Below are positions 8,263 through 16,820 of a stretch of 64,000 bases of DNA, piece by piece. The notes beneath the pieces are model-generated. The model saw only the letters and a list, made by a program, of their open reading frames with translations, did no database searches and was not told where the DNA came from. The translations under genes were made by a program, and so were the position numbers. Every line of letters begins with the position of its first letter. Within the stretch, counting starts at the first letter, position 1. Source of the stretch: Geodermatophilus ruber (lineage in GTDB: Bacteria > Actinomycetota > Actinomycetes > Mycobacteriales > Geodermatophilaceae); contig NZ_FOSW01000001.1 of assembly GCF_900114385.1 (NCBI RefSeq), positions 248,001-312,000 of the forward strand, given 5' to 3'.

Positions 8263-8907
8263 GTGAGCGACCTCCCGACCGCCCCTGACCGCTTGGTCAT
8301 CTCGTTGGCAGCGGACGACAAGGAGTGGCTCAGCCTGCGGCACGGCACTACCGGCTGGGCCGCCTACCGATCCGAGCGCCCCAGCAGCGAAAAGGCGCTC
8401 TTCTTCGTGCGCTTCGGCCTGGACCGCGAGGAGCCCAGCGAGGCGCTGATCGTCGTCCGCGAGGTGCTGATCTCGTTCTCCGGCGGGGCAGTGGCCTCCT
8501 CCCGGGTCCTCCGGGAGCTCCCCCTGGCGCGCATGGAGCAGGCCGTGAACCAGCCGGCCTGGCGGGACAAGGTGCTGCAGCGGCTGCCGAACTGGAACGC
8601 GGTGCAGATCCCGTTCCCCGAGGACCCTGGGCCCTCCGGCATTGGATGGTGGTTGGCCCACCCGCACCCCTACGCCTCCCCCAAGATCACCGTGGACGTC
8701 CCGGCTGGCCGTAGCCGGCCCGACGAGTTCTACGAGGCGGTCGCCCGCGGGTTCGGCTACCTCGCCTCGGTGAGCAAGCGACCAGCCCAGGAGATGGCTG
8801 AGGCGAATGGCGTGCCAGTGACGACCGTCCACGGCTGGGTCAAGGAGGCACGGCGCCGCGGCTTCCTGCCCGCCGGCGAACGCTCGAGGAAGGGAGGTGC
8901 CGCATGA
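8263..8907 (+). CDS. Hypothetical DNA-binding protein upstream of the integrase
   Basis: The protein is 214 aa with a GTG start. The first ~155 residues are of unknown fold. The C-terminal 50 residues form an HTH (AQEMAEANGVPVTTVHGWVK) with a basic tail (EARRRGFLPAGERSRKGG). Proteins with this C-terminal element are common next to integrases in actinobacterial mobile DNA. The stop overlaps the integrase start by 4 nt, so it may control or assist recombination. It is transcribed divergently from the Xre-like repressor. Confidence 0.7.
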   Translation: MSDLPTAPDRLVISLAADDKEWLSLRHGTTGWAAYRSERPSSEKALFFVRFGLDREEPSEALIVVREVLISFSGGAVASSRVLRELPLARMEQAVNQPAWRDKVLQRLPNWNAVQIPFPEDPGPSGIGWWLAHPHPYASPKITVDVPAGRSRPDEFYEAVARGFGYLASVSKRPAQEMAEANGVPVTTVHGWVKEARRRGFLPAGERSRKGGAA

Positions 8908-10259
8908 GCGCCGACCGCCGCGGCCGGGTCTACCGCCGCTGCTCCTGCCGGGGCGAGGACGGCCGCCAGCTCGGCCAGGCCTGCCCGCGCCTGGCCACCG
9001 ATGGCAAGCACGGCACCTGGTACTTCGCCGTTGACATGCCCGCCGAGGGCCGGAAGCGCCGCACCATGCGCCGCGGCGGCCACGCCACCAAGGCGGCCGC
9101 GAGCCGGGCCCTGGCCGACATCGCCAACCGGACCGCGCAGGGTGTGCGCGTCGACGACCGGGAGACCGTCGCTGCCTTCCTGGCGCGCTGGCTGCAGGTG
9201 AAGGCCACCGAGGCGAAGGCGACCACGCTGCGCTCCTACCGGGCGCACGTCGACAACGTCATCGTCCCAGCGATCGGGCACGTACCGATCGAGCGGCTCC
9301 GCGCTGAGCACGTCGAACAGCTCCTGGTCGACGCTGCCGCCGGTCGCGGCCCGGTGACCGTCCGGCGGATCCACGCGACGCTGCGGTCGGCGCTGAGCTA
9401 CGGGGTCAAGACGCGCCGGCTGCCGTTCAACGTGGCCAGCAACGTCACCCCGCCGAACGGGGCCCGCCCCGAGGTGCAGCCGTGGTCAGCCGGCGAGCTC
9501 GTGACCTTCCTGCGGCACGTCGAGACCGACCGGCTCGGCCCGCTGTTCGAGGTCATCGCCGCTACCGGGCTGCGCCGCGGCGAGGCGCTCGGCCTGCGCT
9601 GGACCGACCTCGACCTGGCCAACCGCACCGCGCGGATCCGGCAGACCGTCGTCGACGTCGGCGGCCGGCTCGAGTTCTCCACCCCCAAGACGCGGTCGTC
9701 TGAGGCGACCGTGCCGCTCACCGAGCGCGCCGTCCAGGCGCTGCTGCAGTGGCGGCTCGGGCAGGACATCGACCGGCAGACCTGGGGCACCGCCTACGAG
9801 GATCACGGCCTGGTGTTCGCCCGGGAGAACGGCGCCCCGCTGCGGCCGGAGTACGTCACCCGCCGCTTCGTCGCGCTCAGCCAAGCCGCCGGCCTGCGCC
9901 AGGTGCGGCTGCACGACCTCCGGCACGGCGCGGCGTCCCTGCTGCTCGCCGCCGGCGTCCCCATGGCGATCGTGTCGAAGATGCTCCGGCACTCCTCCAT
10001 CGGCATCACGGTCGACACCTACGGCCACCTGTCCGAGGACACCGCTCGGACCGCGTCGGACGCCATGGCGGCGGCGCTGGAGCGGGCCTTCGAGACCACC
10101 GCCGCGGCAGCTCGCGACCACGCTGCGACCACAGGGGGGTCCGTGGGCGCCGCACAGGGCGTTGACGTGGACGAACCTGCAGGTCAGAAGGGTGGGCCCC
10201 GTGGGGATCGAACCCACAACCCGCGGATTAAAAGTCCGCTGCTCTGCCAGTTGAGCTAG
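8904..10259 (+). CDS. int: Tyrosine integrase of element 1
   Basis: This is a 451-aa site-specific recombinase. There is an N-terminal arm-binding region (AP2-like, to ~80), a core-binding SAM-like domain (~88-170) and a catalytic domain with R224 (TGLRRGE), K262, H337-R340 (HDLRHG), H363 (LRHSS) and nucleophile Y373 (DTYGHL). The gene reads straight into the attachment core: the last 22 residues and the stop are encoded by the complement of tRNA-Lys. After excision, the same frame would continue into the left-end sequence and stop after ten new residues. The start overlaps the previous stop (ATGA at 8904-8907). Confidence 0.95.
   Translation: MSADRRGRVYRRCSCRGEDGRQLGQACPRLATDGKHGTWYFAVDMPAEGRKRRTMRRGGHATKAAASRALADIANRTAQGVRVDDRETVAAFLARWLQVKATEAKATTLRSYRAHVDNVIVPAIGHVPIERLRAEHVEQLLVDAAAGRGPVTVRRIHATLRSALSYGVKTRRLPFNVASNVTPPNGARPEVQPWSAGELVTFLRHVETDRLGPLFEVIAATGLRRGEALGLRWTDLDLANRTARIRQTVVDVGGRLEFSTPKTRSSEATVPLTERAVQALLQWRLGQDIDRQTWGTAYEDHGLVFARENGAPLRPEYVTRRFVALSQAAGLRQVRLHDLRHGAASLLLAAGVPMAIVSKMLRHSSIGITVDTYGHLSEDTARTASDAMAAALERAFETTAAAARDHAATTGGSVGAAQGVDVDEPAGQKGGPRGDRTHNPRIKSPLLCQLS
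10114..10132 (+). promoter_or_regulatory. GCGACCAC doublet near attR
   Basis: GCGACCAC lies at 10114 and 10125, with 11-bp spacing, 77 bp inside attR and within the integrase coding tail. It matches the doublets at 736 and 4818 and is a candidate integrase arm site. Confidence 0.5.
10191..10237 (-). repeat. attR core of element 1 inside tRNA-Lys
   Basis: This is the second copy of the 47-bp perfect repeat. It covers the 3' 45 nt of the intact tRNA-Lys plus 2 bp beyond, and marks the right end of the element. Confidence 0.9.
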
Positions 10260-10265
10260 AGGCCC
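10193..10265 (-). tRNA. tRNA-Lys(UUU)
   Basis: This intact 73-nt tRNA has a 7-bp acceptor stem (GGGCCTC pairing, with one G-T, with GGGGCCC), D arm, anticodon loop CTTTTAA with anticodon TTT, T arm TTCGATC and discriminator A. CCA is not encoded. It is the integration site of element 1, and its function is preserved because the 5' half stayed on this side. Confidence 0.97.
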
Positions 10266-10401
10266 GGTGGGTGCAGATGACCCTCCAGACAACCCACGAG
10301 ACAACGCGTGAGAGATCTGGGGCCGTCTGCGGCCCGACGCGAGGCTACCGCCGGCGCCGAGTGCCACCACGAGCAACGCACGGCCCGGCGTGCAGCGCCG
10401 C

Positions 10402-11478
10402 CTAGTAGAGCCGCTCCCGGAGCCGACGGGCCAACTCCCGCGCGTCGGCGCGGGCCCGGTCTGCCCGGGCGGCCGGGGTGTCGGCGGGTGCCGCCGATGA
10501 CGACGTGGGGGGCGGGTCCGATCCGGGCAGGCTGGTAGCCAGGCGGACGGCGAACCCGGTCACGGTCCAGAACGCCTCCAGCGTGTCGCAGGCCTGCCGG
10601 ACCAGCCACAGCCCCGCCCCAGCAGGTGGGACGCCGTCGCCCGGCGGGGTGCAGCCGGCCAGCGGGTCGTCGAACCCGTCCCCGCGGTCCGTGACCGTGC
10701 ACTCGAGCCGGGTCGGCGTCGCCCACAGCCGGAAGGCGACCGGTGGGCGCCCGTGCCGCAAGGCGTTGAGGAGCACCTCGGCGACCGCCGCAGCGAAACG
10801 GCTGCGCAGCTGCCCGGGGTCGCCTGAGCCGTCCAGGGCGGCGCGCACTCGCGCGCGCAGCTCCGGCAGCCGGCCGACATCGGTCAGGTCTGCCAGCTGG
10901 AGCGTGGGCGGGATGTCTTCCGTTCGCCCCGCCCGGGTGGTCGGGGTCCGGCGCAGGACGGTCGCGGGGTCCACGTAACGGTGATTGGGCACGGGACCCG
11001 CGGGGGTCATCAGCGCGGGATGGGTCTCCTCGACGCCTTCGCAGATCGCGTCGGACAGCTCGCGTCGGTCGTAGGCGCACACGCTCGACAGCGGCAGCGG
11101 TCCCAGTGCGACGTTGAAGATCGCCTCGCAGCGGTGCCACTCGTGCCATTCGTCACCGGCCTGATCGACCGGGATCTCGCCGAGCAGCCGCACTCCGGAG
11201 GCCCCGGCCACCAGCTGGCGGCGGACCACCCGGCGGAGCGTGGCGATCACCTGCGAGGTCCGGGTGTAGATCCCCTCCCGCGGCAGGACGAGGATGCGGT
11301 CGTCGTGACCGAGGGCCTCGGCCAGCAGGGTGCTGCTCTCCTCCCGGCAGGCGAGCACGACCGCCTCGCCGGCGGCCAGCCCGTCGGCGAAGAACGGCAC
11401 GACCGCGGACGCCAGGTCCTCGGCGGAGCGGCAGAGGAGCGCGGCGTGCAGGTGGGCTGGTCCGGTGATGGAGGTCAT
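10402..11478 (-). CDS. MEDS-domain histidine-kinase-like ATPase (anti-sigma type)
   Basis: The 358-aa protein has an N-terminal MEDS (DcmR sensory) domain at about 8-170. After a linker comes an HATPase_c domain of RsbW type: N box AEVLLNALRHG, G1 TDRGDGFDD, G2 PAGAGLWLVRQA. It lacks a phosphoacceptor His, so it is more likely a Ser kinase/anti-sigma or anti-anti-sigma partner than a two-component kinase. It follows the MEDS-STAS gene with a 4-nt overlap, which suggests the two proteins interact. Confidence 0.8.
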   Translation of the reverse strand: MTSITGPAHLHAALLCRSAEDLASAVVPFFADGLAAGEAVVLACREESSTLLAEALGHDDRILVLPREGIYTRTSQVIATLRRVVRRQLVAGASGVRLLGEIPVDQAGDEWHEWHRCEAIFNVALGPLPLSSVCAYDRRELSDAICEGVEETHPALMTPAGPVPNHRYVDPATVLRRTPTTRAGRTEDIPPTLQLADLTDVGRLPELRARVRAALDGSGDPGQLRSRFAAAVAEVLLNALRHGRPPVAFRLWATPTRLECTVTDRGDGFDDPLAGCTPPGDGVPPAGAGLWLVRQACDTLEAFWTVTGFAVRLATSLPGSDPPPTSSSAAPADTPAARADRARADARELARRLRERLY

Positions 11479-12296
11479 CGCTCACCCCCCACCAGGTGCA
11501 TGCCGGGGAGCTCGTCGACCTCCAGCATGCGCATCGCGAGCTCGACCGGCGGTTGCAGGGCGACGAGCACGACGTGGCCGCCCGACGACCGGTAGTAACG
11601 GGTGGCGTCGTCGAGCCGCCAGCACGAACCGGCGTCGACGTAGGTGACCTCGCCCAGGTCCACCCACAGCACCTGCGACCGGTGACGGCTCGCGGCGCTC
11701 AGCACCGCAGTGAAGACGTCGGTGTTGGTGGCGTCGACCTCTCCGTGCAGTGCCAGCCCGTCCAGGTCCCGGCTGGTGGAGAAGGACGACTGGTGCACGC
11801 CGGACAGGTGCGTGGCGACTGCGTCGTCCAGCCACGTGCCGGTGGTGGTCGCCTCGGAGTACTGGCACATCGCGCTCATCGGCAGGTCGCCGACGAGCGC
11901 GTCGAGCTGTTGCTCGACACCGTGGACCCCGCTGGGTGAGAGGACGCTCAGCGCCGCCCGCACCTCCGCCGAGATGCGCACCGCCGGGAACCCCTCGGCG
12001 AGCGCGCGCTCCACGACCACGCGCTGGCCCTCCGGCGGATAGAACTCCTCCGGCGGCAGCACCACGAGCTGCCCCTCGCCGACGGCGGCGGCAACGTCCA
12101 CACCCCGCGCCTCCAGCACCGGGACCAGCGCGACCTCCGGCATGAGCGGAAGCTCGGTGTAGATGATCTTCTCGCCCAGCTCCAGCCCACGACGAACCCA
12201 GGCGATCAGACCGGCCAGCCGCTCGCCCTCGGTCCGGTGCAGCAGCAGGACGTGCCCGTCCCACTCGGTGCCCGGAGCGTCCCGGACATCCCCCAC
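11475..12296 (-). CDS. MEDS-STAS protein (anti-sigma-factor antagonist type)
   Basis: The 273-aa protein starts at GTG 12296. The N-terminal MEDS domain (~10-165) is followed by a STAS domain (~180-270) of the SpoIIAA/RsbV kind. The usual phosphorylated Ser region reads EVTYVDAGSCW, keeping a Ser. It is likely to be phosphorylated or bound by the ATPase encoded next. It is divergent from a matching pair at 12591-14623. Confidence 0.8.
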   Translation of the reverse strand: MGDVRDAPGTEWDGHVLLLHRTEGERLAGLIAWVRRGLELGEKIIYTELPLMPEVALVPVLEARGVDVAAAVGEGQLVVLPPEEFYPPEGQRVVVERALAEGFPAVRISAEVRAALSVLSPSGVHGVEQQLDALVGDLPMSAMCQYSEATTTGTWLDDAVATHLSGVHQSSFSTSRDLDGLALHGEVDATNTDVFTAVLSAASRHRSQVLWVDLGEVTYVDAGSCWRLDDATRYYRSSGGHVVLVALQPPVELAMRMLEVDELPGMHLVGGER

Positions 12297-12590
12297 AGGC
12301 CAACGCTAGCGTGGAGCACGCCGCTCAGGAGAAGGACGAGACGCCGACGACCGCCCGGAAAGGCGCCGTTCCGGAAGTGGTGCTGCTGCGCTCCACCGAG
12401 GAACGGCGCCCGTGCCGAAAGCCCGACGATCACGATGCGCCGGCGAGGCGAAGCGGCAGGTCCAGGCGTCTTCTGCATCCACCAGAGGCCCGGTGGGTGC
12501 AGAGAACCCTCCTACTCCCGGCCCCGCCGGAGGTCCAACATTCTCCCCGGAACGCGGAGTGGGCGCCCGGAACCCGGGTACCGGGGGCAC
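12297..12590. other. Divergent promoter region of the two MEDS operons
   Basis: This spacer of about 290 bp must carry both promoters. It includes a 20-bp exact copy of the tRNA-Lys 5' flank (12484-12503). No clear -10/-35 pair could be called. Confidence 0.5.
12484..12503. repeat. 20-bp copy of the tRNA-Lys 5' end and flank
   Basis: Positions 12484-12503 equal 10258-10277, which span the first nucleotides of tRNA-Lys and its upstream flank. The match continues with two mismatches for 9 more bases. It may be a remnant of an earlier duplication or excision at this tRNA. Confidence 0.6.
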
Positions 12591-13439
12591 ATGCGCCCGA
12601 ACGGTCGCGCCGGTTCCGCTGCGAGTCGTCGTCCACGGGGCCATGTGTGCTGCGTGTACGACGATGTCGGCAAGTTCCGCCGCCGTCTGACCGCCTTCTT
12701 CGCCGCCGGACTGCGCGCCGGTTGCCGGGTGACCTACGTCGGCCTCGGTGGCGCGGAAGGGTCGCGGGCGGACCTGGTGGGGCTGCCCGACCTCGATCGG
12801 CGGCTGGCCGACGGGTCGGTCCGGATCCTGTCGCTCCAGGACGTGTACGGGGACGCCCACACCGTCGACCCCGACCGGGTGGTCGGCCTCTACGCGGCCG
12901 CGACCGAGCAGGCCCTGGCCGACGGGTTCCGCGGCCTGCGGGTCGCCGCGGACGGCTCGGAGCTGGTCCGCTCACCCGCGCACCTGGACGCGTTGGCTCG
13001 GTACGAATTCCTGGCCGACCGGTACATGGCCGACCATCCGCTGTCAGCGCTGTGCGGCTACCGGCTCGACCTCGGGCACGAGACCGTGAACGAGCTGGCG
13101 TCGCTGCACGCCACCGGCTCCTCGGGAGGAACGGGCTTCACGCTCTTCGGCTGCGCGGACGGCGCCATCGGCCTCGGGGGGGAGTACGACCCGACCAGCG
13201 TCACGGTGCTCCGGCGGCTCCTGACCCGCATCCGGGCGGGAGTCGATGACGGGACCGTCGTCATCGACATGGCCGACGTCGAGTACGTCGACCACCGGCT
13301 GCTGCTGACGCTCAGCGCCCACGCACGGGAGCAGGGGGTGGCGTTGTCACTGCGCTCGGCACCGCCGTTCACGACCCGGCTGATGGAGCTGCTCGCCGCG
13401 TCCTGCCTGCAGCGCGCAGAGGAAGGGACGGACACATGA
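12591..13439 (+). CDS. MEDS-STAS protein, second copy
   Basis: The start ATG 12591 gives 282 aa. The MEDS domain opens with the canonical HxCxxY-like motif (GHVCCVYDD) and covers about 18-170. The STAS domain follows at ~185-280. The position that normally holds the phosphorylatable Ser reads EYVDHRLLLTL, so the acceptor Ser appears to be absent. It may therefore be a constitutive antagonist or a scaffold. The stop overlaps the next gene by 4 nt. Confidence 0.75.
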   Translation: MRPNGRAGSAASRRPRGHVCCVYDDVGKFRRRLTAFFAAGLRAGCRVTYVGLGGAEGSRADLVGLPDLDRRLADGSVRILSLQDVYGDAHTVDPDRVVGLYAAATEQALADGFRGLRVAADGSELVRSPAHLDALARYEFLADRYMADHPLSALCGYRLDLGHETVNELASLHATGSSGGTGFTLFGCADGAIGLGGEYDPTSVTVLRRLLTRIRAGVDDGTVVIDMADVEYVDHRLLLTLSAHAREQGVALSLRSAPPFTTRLMELLAASCLQRAEEGTDT

Positions 13440-14623
13440 GGACCGGACCAGCGCGCGGCTCTACCGGGAACTTCCACGAGGCGGGGTTCTACGGCTCGGA
13501 TCATGAGTTCCTGGCCCTGATCCACCCGTTCGTGACCGGCGGGCTGGCCGCCGGGGAGCCGGTGGTGATCGGCTACGACGAGCGCAAGTGCGACCTGCTC
13601 CGGACGGCGCTGCCCCACCCCGAGGCTGTCACCTTCATCGCCGACACCAGCCTGTACGCCACGCCGGCGCGCGCCATCGAGGCCTACCGGCAGCAGTTCG
13701 AGAAGCACGTGGCGGCCGGCGCCGAGCAGATCCGGATCGCCGGCGACGTCCCGCACGAGGGCAACGGCGGTCGGTTCGCGGGCTGGGACCGCTACGAGTC
13801 CGCCGTGAACGTCGTCTGGCAGGACTACCCGGTGTACAGCCGCTGCCTCTACGACGCCACCACCGTGGCCGACCCCGTGCGCGACGTCGTCGAGCGCACC
13901 CACCGCCGGCTCGTCATCCCCGACGGCGGTGCCGTCCCGAGCCCGCGCTACCAGGAGGCTCCCGAGTTCGAGGCCCTTCCCCCGACGGCCGATCCGCTGG
14001 AGGCGACCGTCCCGAGCGTGCGCCTGGGCGATGCGTCGCTGAAGCGGACCCGGCGCCTTGTCTGCGAGGCCGTGCGGGAGCGGCTCGACCCCGCCGCGTG
14101 CGACGCGGTCATGTTCGCGATGTCCGAGGCCGTCATCAACGCCCAGTTGTACGGTCGCCCGCCGGTCGGGGTGCGGGTCTGGACGGCACCGGGCCGGGTC
14201 GTCGTGCGCGTGCACGACGCCGGCCCCGGCCCCTCCGACCGGCTCACCGGCCTCGTTCCCGCACCGGAGGGCACGTCGGGCGCCGGGCTCGGGCTGTGGC
14301 TCAGCCACCAGCTGCCCGACGTCGAGGTCGGCCTGCTCACCGACGGCGAGGGGTTCACCGTCCGGCTGCGAGCCGGGGCGCCATCCGACACGTCCGGAGA
14401 CGCCGCCGGCGGCGGCCTGCGCGCCGGGACGCTGCACGGCGCCCCGCCCGGCACAGGCACCGTGCACGTGATCGACGGGGATGGCTCGTCGCTGTGCGAG
14501 ATCGTCGACGCGGCCGACCTCCACCCCCTCGACGGCCTGGGCTGGCCCGACCTCCCGGCCGGTCAGCAGTGCCCCCGCTGCCGGCTGGTCATCGACGTCG
14601 ACGACGGCTCGCCCCGGCGGTAG
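13436..14623 (+). CDS. MEDS-domain ATPase, second copy
   Basis: The 395-aa protein has an N-terminal MEDS domain (~10-165), a linker, and an HATPase_c domain (~185-315) with N box SEAVINAQLYG, G1 HDAGPGPSD and G2 GAGLGLWLSHQL. An extra C-terminal ~75 residues end in a small Cys pair (QQCPRCRLVID) that may bind zinc. That tail is missing from the 10402-11478 paralogue. It is coupled to the MEDS-STAS gene upstream. Confidence 0.78.
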   Translation: MRTGPARGSTGNFHEAGFYGSDHEFLALIHPFVTGGLAAGEPVVIGYDERKCDLLRTALPHPEAVTFIADTSLYATPARAIEAYRQQFEKHVAAGAEQIRIAGDVPHEGNGGRFAGWDRYESAVNVVWQDYPVYSRCLYDATTVADPVRDVVERTHRRLVIPDGGAVPSPRYQEAPEFEALPPTADPLEATVPSVRLGDASLKRTRRLVCEAVRERLDPAACDAVMFAMSEAVINAQLYGRPPVGVRVWTAPGRVVVRVHDAGPGPSDRLTGLVPAPEGTSGAGLGLWLSHQLPDVEVGLLTDGEGFTVRLRAGAPSDTSGDAAGGGLRAGTLHGAPPGTGTVHVIDGDGSSLCEIVDAADLHPLDGLGWPDLPAGQQCPRCRLVIDVDDGSPRR

Positions 14624-14856
14624 CCACTCTCCCGGCCGGAAGCCGGCGCCGGCCGCTGCTGCTCGCCGGCCCGCTGGTGGACCAGCGGAGCCTGACCGAC
14701 GTCCGCCCCCAGGAACGGACCTCGGCATCGACGAAGTAGGCACCTCACTGCCACCTCCGGCAACCAGACGTCCCGACCGTCGCACGACGATGTCCGGGAT
14801 CGGCGCACCCGGCTACCACCACTCGGCAGACCCCGCCCGCCCTGCGGCTCGTTCCC

Positions 14857-14955
14857 TCAGAGGACGTCGAAGACCAGCAGCAGGAGCAGGGTCAGCAGAG
14901 CCGACACCGCCAGCGAGCCGAGGCAGCCCAACCGGCTGGAGAAGAGGAAGAACAC
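14857..14955 (-). CDS. Small single-span membrane protein (32 aa)
   Basis: From GTG 14955 the frame encodes 32 residues, starting FFLFSSRLGCLGSLAVSALL and continuing with a Leu-rich stretch to a VFDVL end. This pattern, with an RLGCLGS motif before a transmembrane helix, is typical of short conserved actinobacterial membrane proteins. There is no clear RBS, so confidence is limited. Confidence 0.45.
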   Translation of the reverse strand: MFFLFSSRLGCLGSLAVSALLTLLLLLVFDVL

Positions 14956-15266
14956 GCTCGGCTGGGTGCCCTGGCGAGCCCGCCCCGAATCGGAACCTCA
15001 CGTTCGGTGTTCTAGCTCACGGCGTTTCACCCGCTCAGGGGATGCCGGGATGCAGTATCGCTTACCTAGCGTGATTTCCGGCCGAACGGGTTCCCGCAGC
15101 CCGATGGCCCCTCGTGCTCCGGTCCGGCCGTTCCGTTCCCCCCGGGACGGCCGGACCGGATCCCACGGTCAGCCCCGCATGGGCGCGCGACCAGCTCCTG
15201 GCGCACCGCACGCGGGAGCCGTCGTGCCGCCGCCGGCGCGGCGCGGGACTTCCCGGCCCGGGAGAC
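14956..15266. other. Non-coding spacer with one hairpin
   Basis: No gene is seen in this stretch of about 310 bp. It carries a strong inverted repeat (15119-15159) downstream of the Rieske gene. Confidence 0.5.
15119..15159. terminator. Hairpin downstream of the Rieske gene
   Basis: The 13-bp perfect arms CCGGTCCGGCCGT and ACGGCCGGACCGG have a 15-nt loop, about 110 bp past the stop of the minus-strand gene at 15267. It is a probable terminator. Confidence 0.45.
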
Positions 15267-16145
15267 CTACCGCTGGTGGGCCGGCAGCCGGGCCAGGACT
15301 CGGCCGGCCTCCATGCGGACCTCGAGCTTCTCCTGCGGATCGGCCGACGGTCCACGGCGCGGGTGGCCGGTCGCCAGGTCGAACGCCGACCCGTGCAGGG
15401 GGCAGACGAGGCACTCGTGCCCGCGAATCTCCGCCACCGCGCCCTCGTGGAGCGGGCCGGACAGGTGCGCGCACGTCCCGATGAACACGTCCACCCGGGT
15501 TCCCCGCCGGACCGCGGCCAGGGGCACCGCGACACCGTTGCCCCGCCCGGTGCGCAGCACCGGCCGCCGCTCGGGCAGGTCGTCGAGCGGGCCGAGGTCG
15601 ATCCAGTCGGGAGCCAGCGCCCGGGCCGCGGTCGCCGCGTGCGACGCCCCGGAGGACTCCGCGTAGGCCATGTGGCCGCCGATGGCGGCCGCCCCCGAGG
15701 CGACCCCGAGCCCGGCGTAGGAGAGCACACGGCCGAGCGTCCCCCGCCCCCGGCTACGGGCGGCCAGCGAGCTCACGTACAGCCCGAGCGCGACGCTGTT
15801 GGCCACCGCGTGCAGCGCGCCCAGCCGGCGGACCCCCGAGCTCTGCTCCGACCAGTCCGCCGCCCCGGTCAGCGCCGCGGGGACGGCGGCGGCGACCCCG
15901 GTGCCGATCAGCACCGTCGCCGCGGGCCGCAGCGGGGGTAAGGCGTCGAGCAGCCCGGCGGACAGCCAGCTGCCGACGGGAACCTGCGCCAGCACCGGGT
16001 GCAGCGGGTGGCCGAGCCAGGTGCCGTGCAGGACGTCCTTGACCGCCTGCGGGAGTGTCGACTGCACGGCCTGCCGGGCCGGCTCGATCGCCTTGTCGAA
16101 GGTCGTCACGTCCGCGACCCGGTCCAGGATCCCCAAGAGGCTCAT
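15267..16145 (-). CDS. Rieske 2Fe-2S protein with DUF2231 membrane domain
   Basis: The 292-aa protein starts at ATG 16145. The N-terminal two thirds are a DUF2231-type membrane region with about four hydrophobic segments, opening after the HPLHPVLAQVPVG signature. The C-terminal ~100 residues are a Rieske domain with cluster ligands CAHLSG and CPLHGSAF. It is a probable membrane electron-transfer protein; the partner is unknown. It diverges from the gtrA-like gene. Confidence 0.85.
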   Translation of the reverse strand: MSLLGILDRVADVTTFDKAIEPARQAVQSTLPQAVKDVLHGTWLGHPLHPVLAQVPVGSWLSAGLLDALPPLRPAATVLIGTGVAAAVPAALTGAADWSEQSSGVRRLGALHAVANSVALGLYVSSLAARSRGRGTLGRVLSYAGLGVASGAAAIGGHMAYAESSGASHAATAARALAPDWIDLGPLDDLPERRPVLRTGRGNGVAVPLAAVRRGTRVDVFIGTCAHLSGPLHEGAVAEIRGHECLVCPLHGSAFDLATGHPRRGPSADPQEKLEVRMEAGRVLARLPAHQR

Positions 16146-16293
16146 GACCACCCGGTACCCGTTCCGGACGGCGACGATGCCGCGTGATCGGTCCCACACA
16201 CACCCGGGTGGGCGACACGGGAATATCAGCTCGCCACCAGGGGATTGCCCGGAGCACCCTGGACAACTGCACCGTGCCCCCGAGAGGACCCTC

Positions 16294-16773
16294 GTGACCT
16301 GCCCTTCGCTGCTGTGCCGCCGCTCCGCGGCTGGTGACCTGGTCGGCGTCCTGGCCGCCCGGGTGCGCGCGGAGGACACCCTGGGTCAGTTCTGCCGGTT
16401 CATCCTCGTCGGGGGCGCCACCACGCTGGTCTACGCCGCGCTCTACGTCGCCCTGCGCGACCTGGGGTACCTGCCGGCGCACCTGCTCGCGACCGCCGCC
16501 TCGACCGCGCTGGCCAACGAGATGCACCGCCGGCTCACCTTCCGGGCCGAGGAGCGGGTGCACTGGTTCACCGCCCAGTGGGAGGCCGGCGGCATCACGG
16601 TCCTGGGCCTGGTCGGCACGAGCACGGCGCTCGGCCTGCTCGACTCGATGACCGGCACGGCGCCCGTCCTCGCGCAGGTGGCCCTGGCGGTCGCGGTGAC
16701 CGCGCTGATCGGCCTGATGCGGTTCGTGGCGCTGCGCTGGATCTTCCGCTCCCCGGTGGCCGACCCCGCCTGA
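16294..16773 (+). CDS. GtrA-family membrane protein
   Basis: From GTG 16294, preceded by GAGAGGA, the protein is 159 aa with four predicted membrane segments and the GtrA opening (QFCRFILVGGATTLVYAALY). Family members help move lipid-linked sugars across the membrane or modify polysaccharide. The ANEMHRRLTF loop is typical. No glycosyltransferase partner is adjacent. Confidence 0.8.
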   Translation: MTCPSLLCRRSAAGDLVGVLAARVRAEDTLGQFCRFILVGGATTLVYAALYVALRDLGYLPAHLLATAASTALANEMHRRLTFRAEERVHWFTAQWEAGGITVLGLVGTSTALGLLDSMTGTAPVLAQVALAVAVTALIGLMRFVALRWIFRSPVADPA

Positions 16774-16820
16774 CCTGCGTCGCACGGCGCCGGGGACGCC
16801 CGCTCACTAGCCTCGGAGTG

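Noticed and set aside
13058-14785. A 575-codon minus-strand open frame opposite the second MEDS operon
   Set aside because: It is an antisense shadow caused by GC-rich third positions; its composition is unlike any protein and the plus-strand genes have clear domains.
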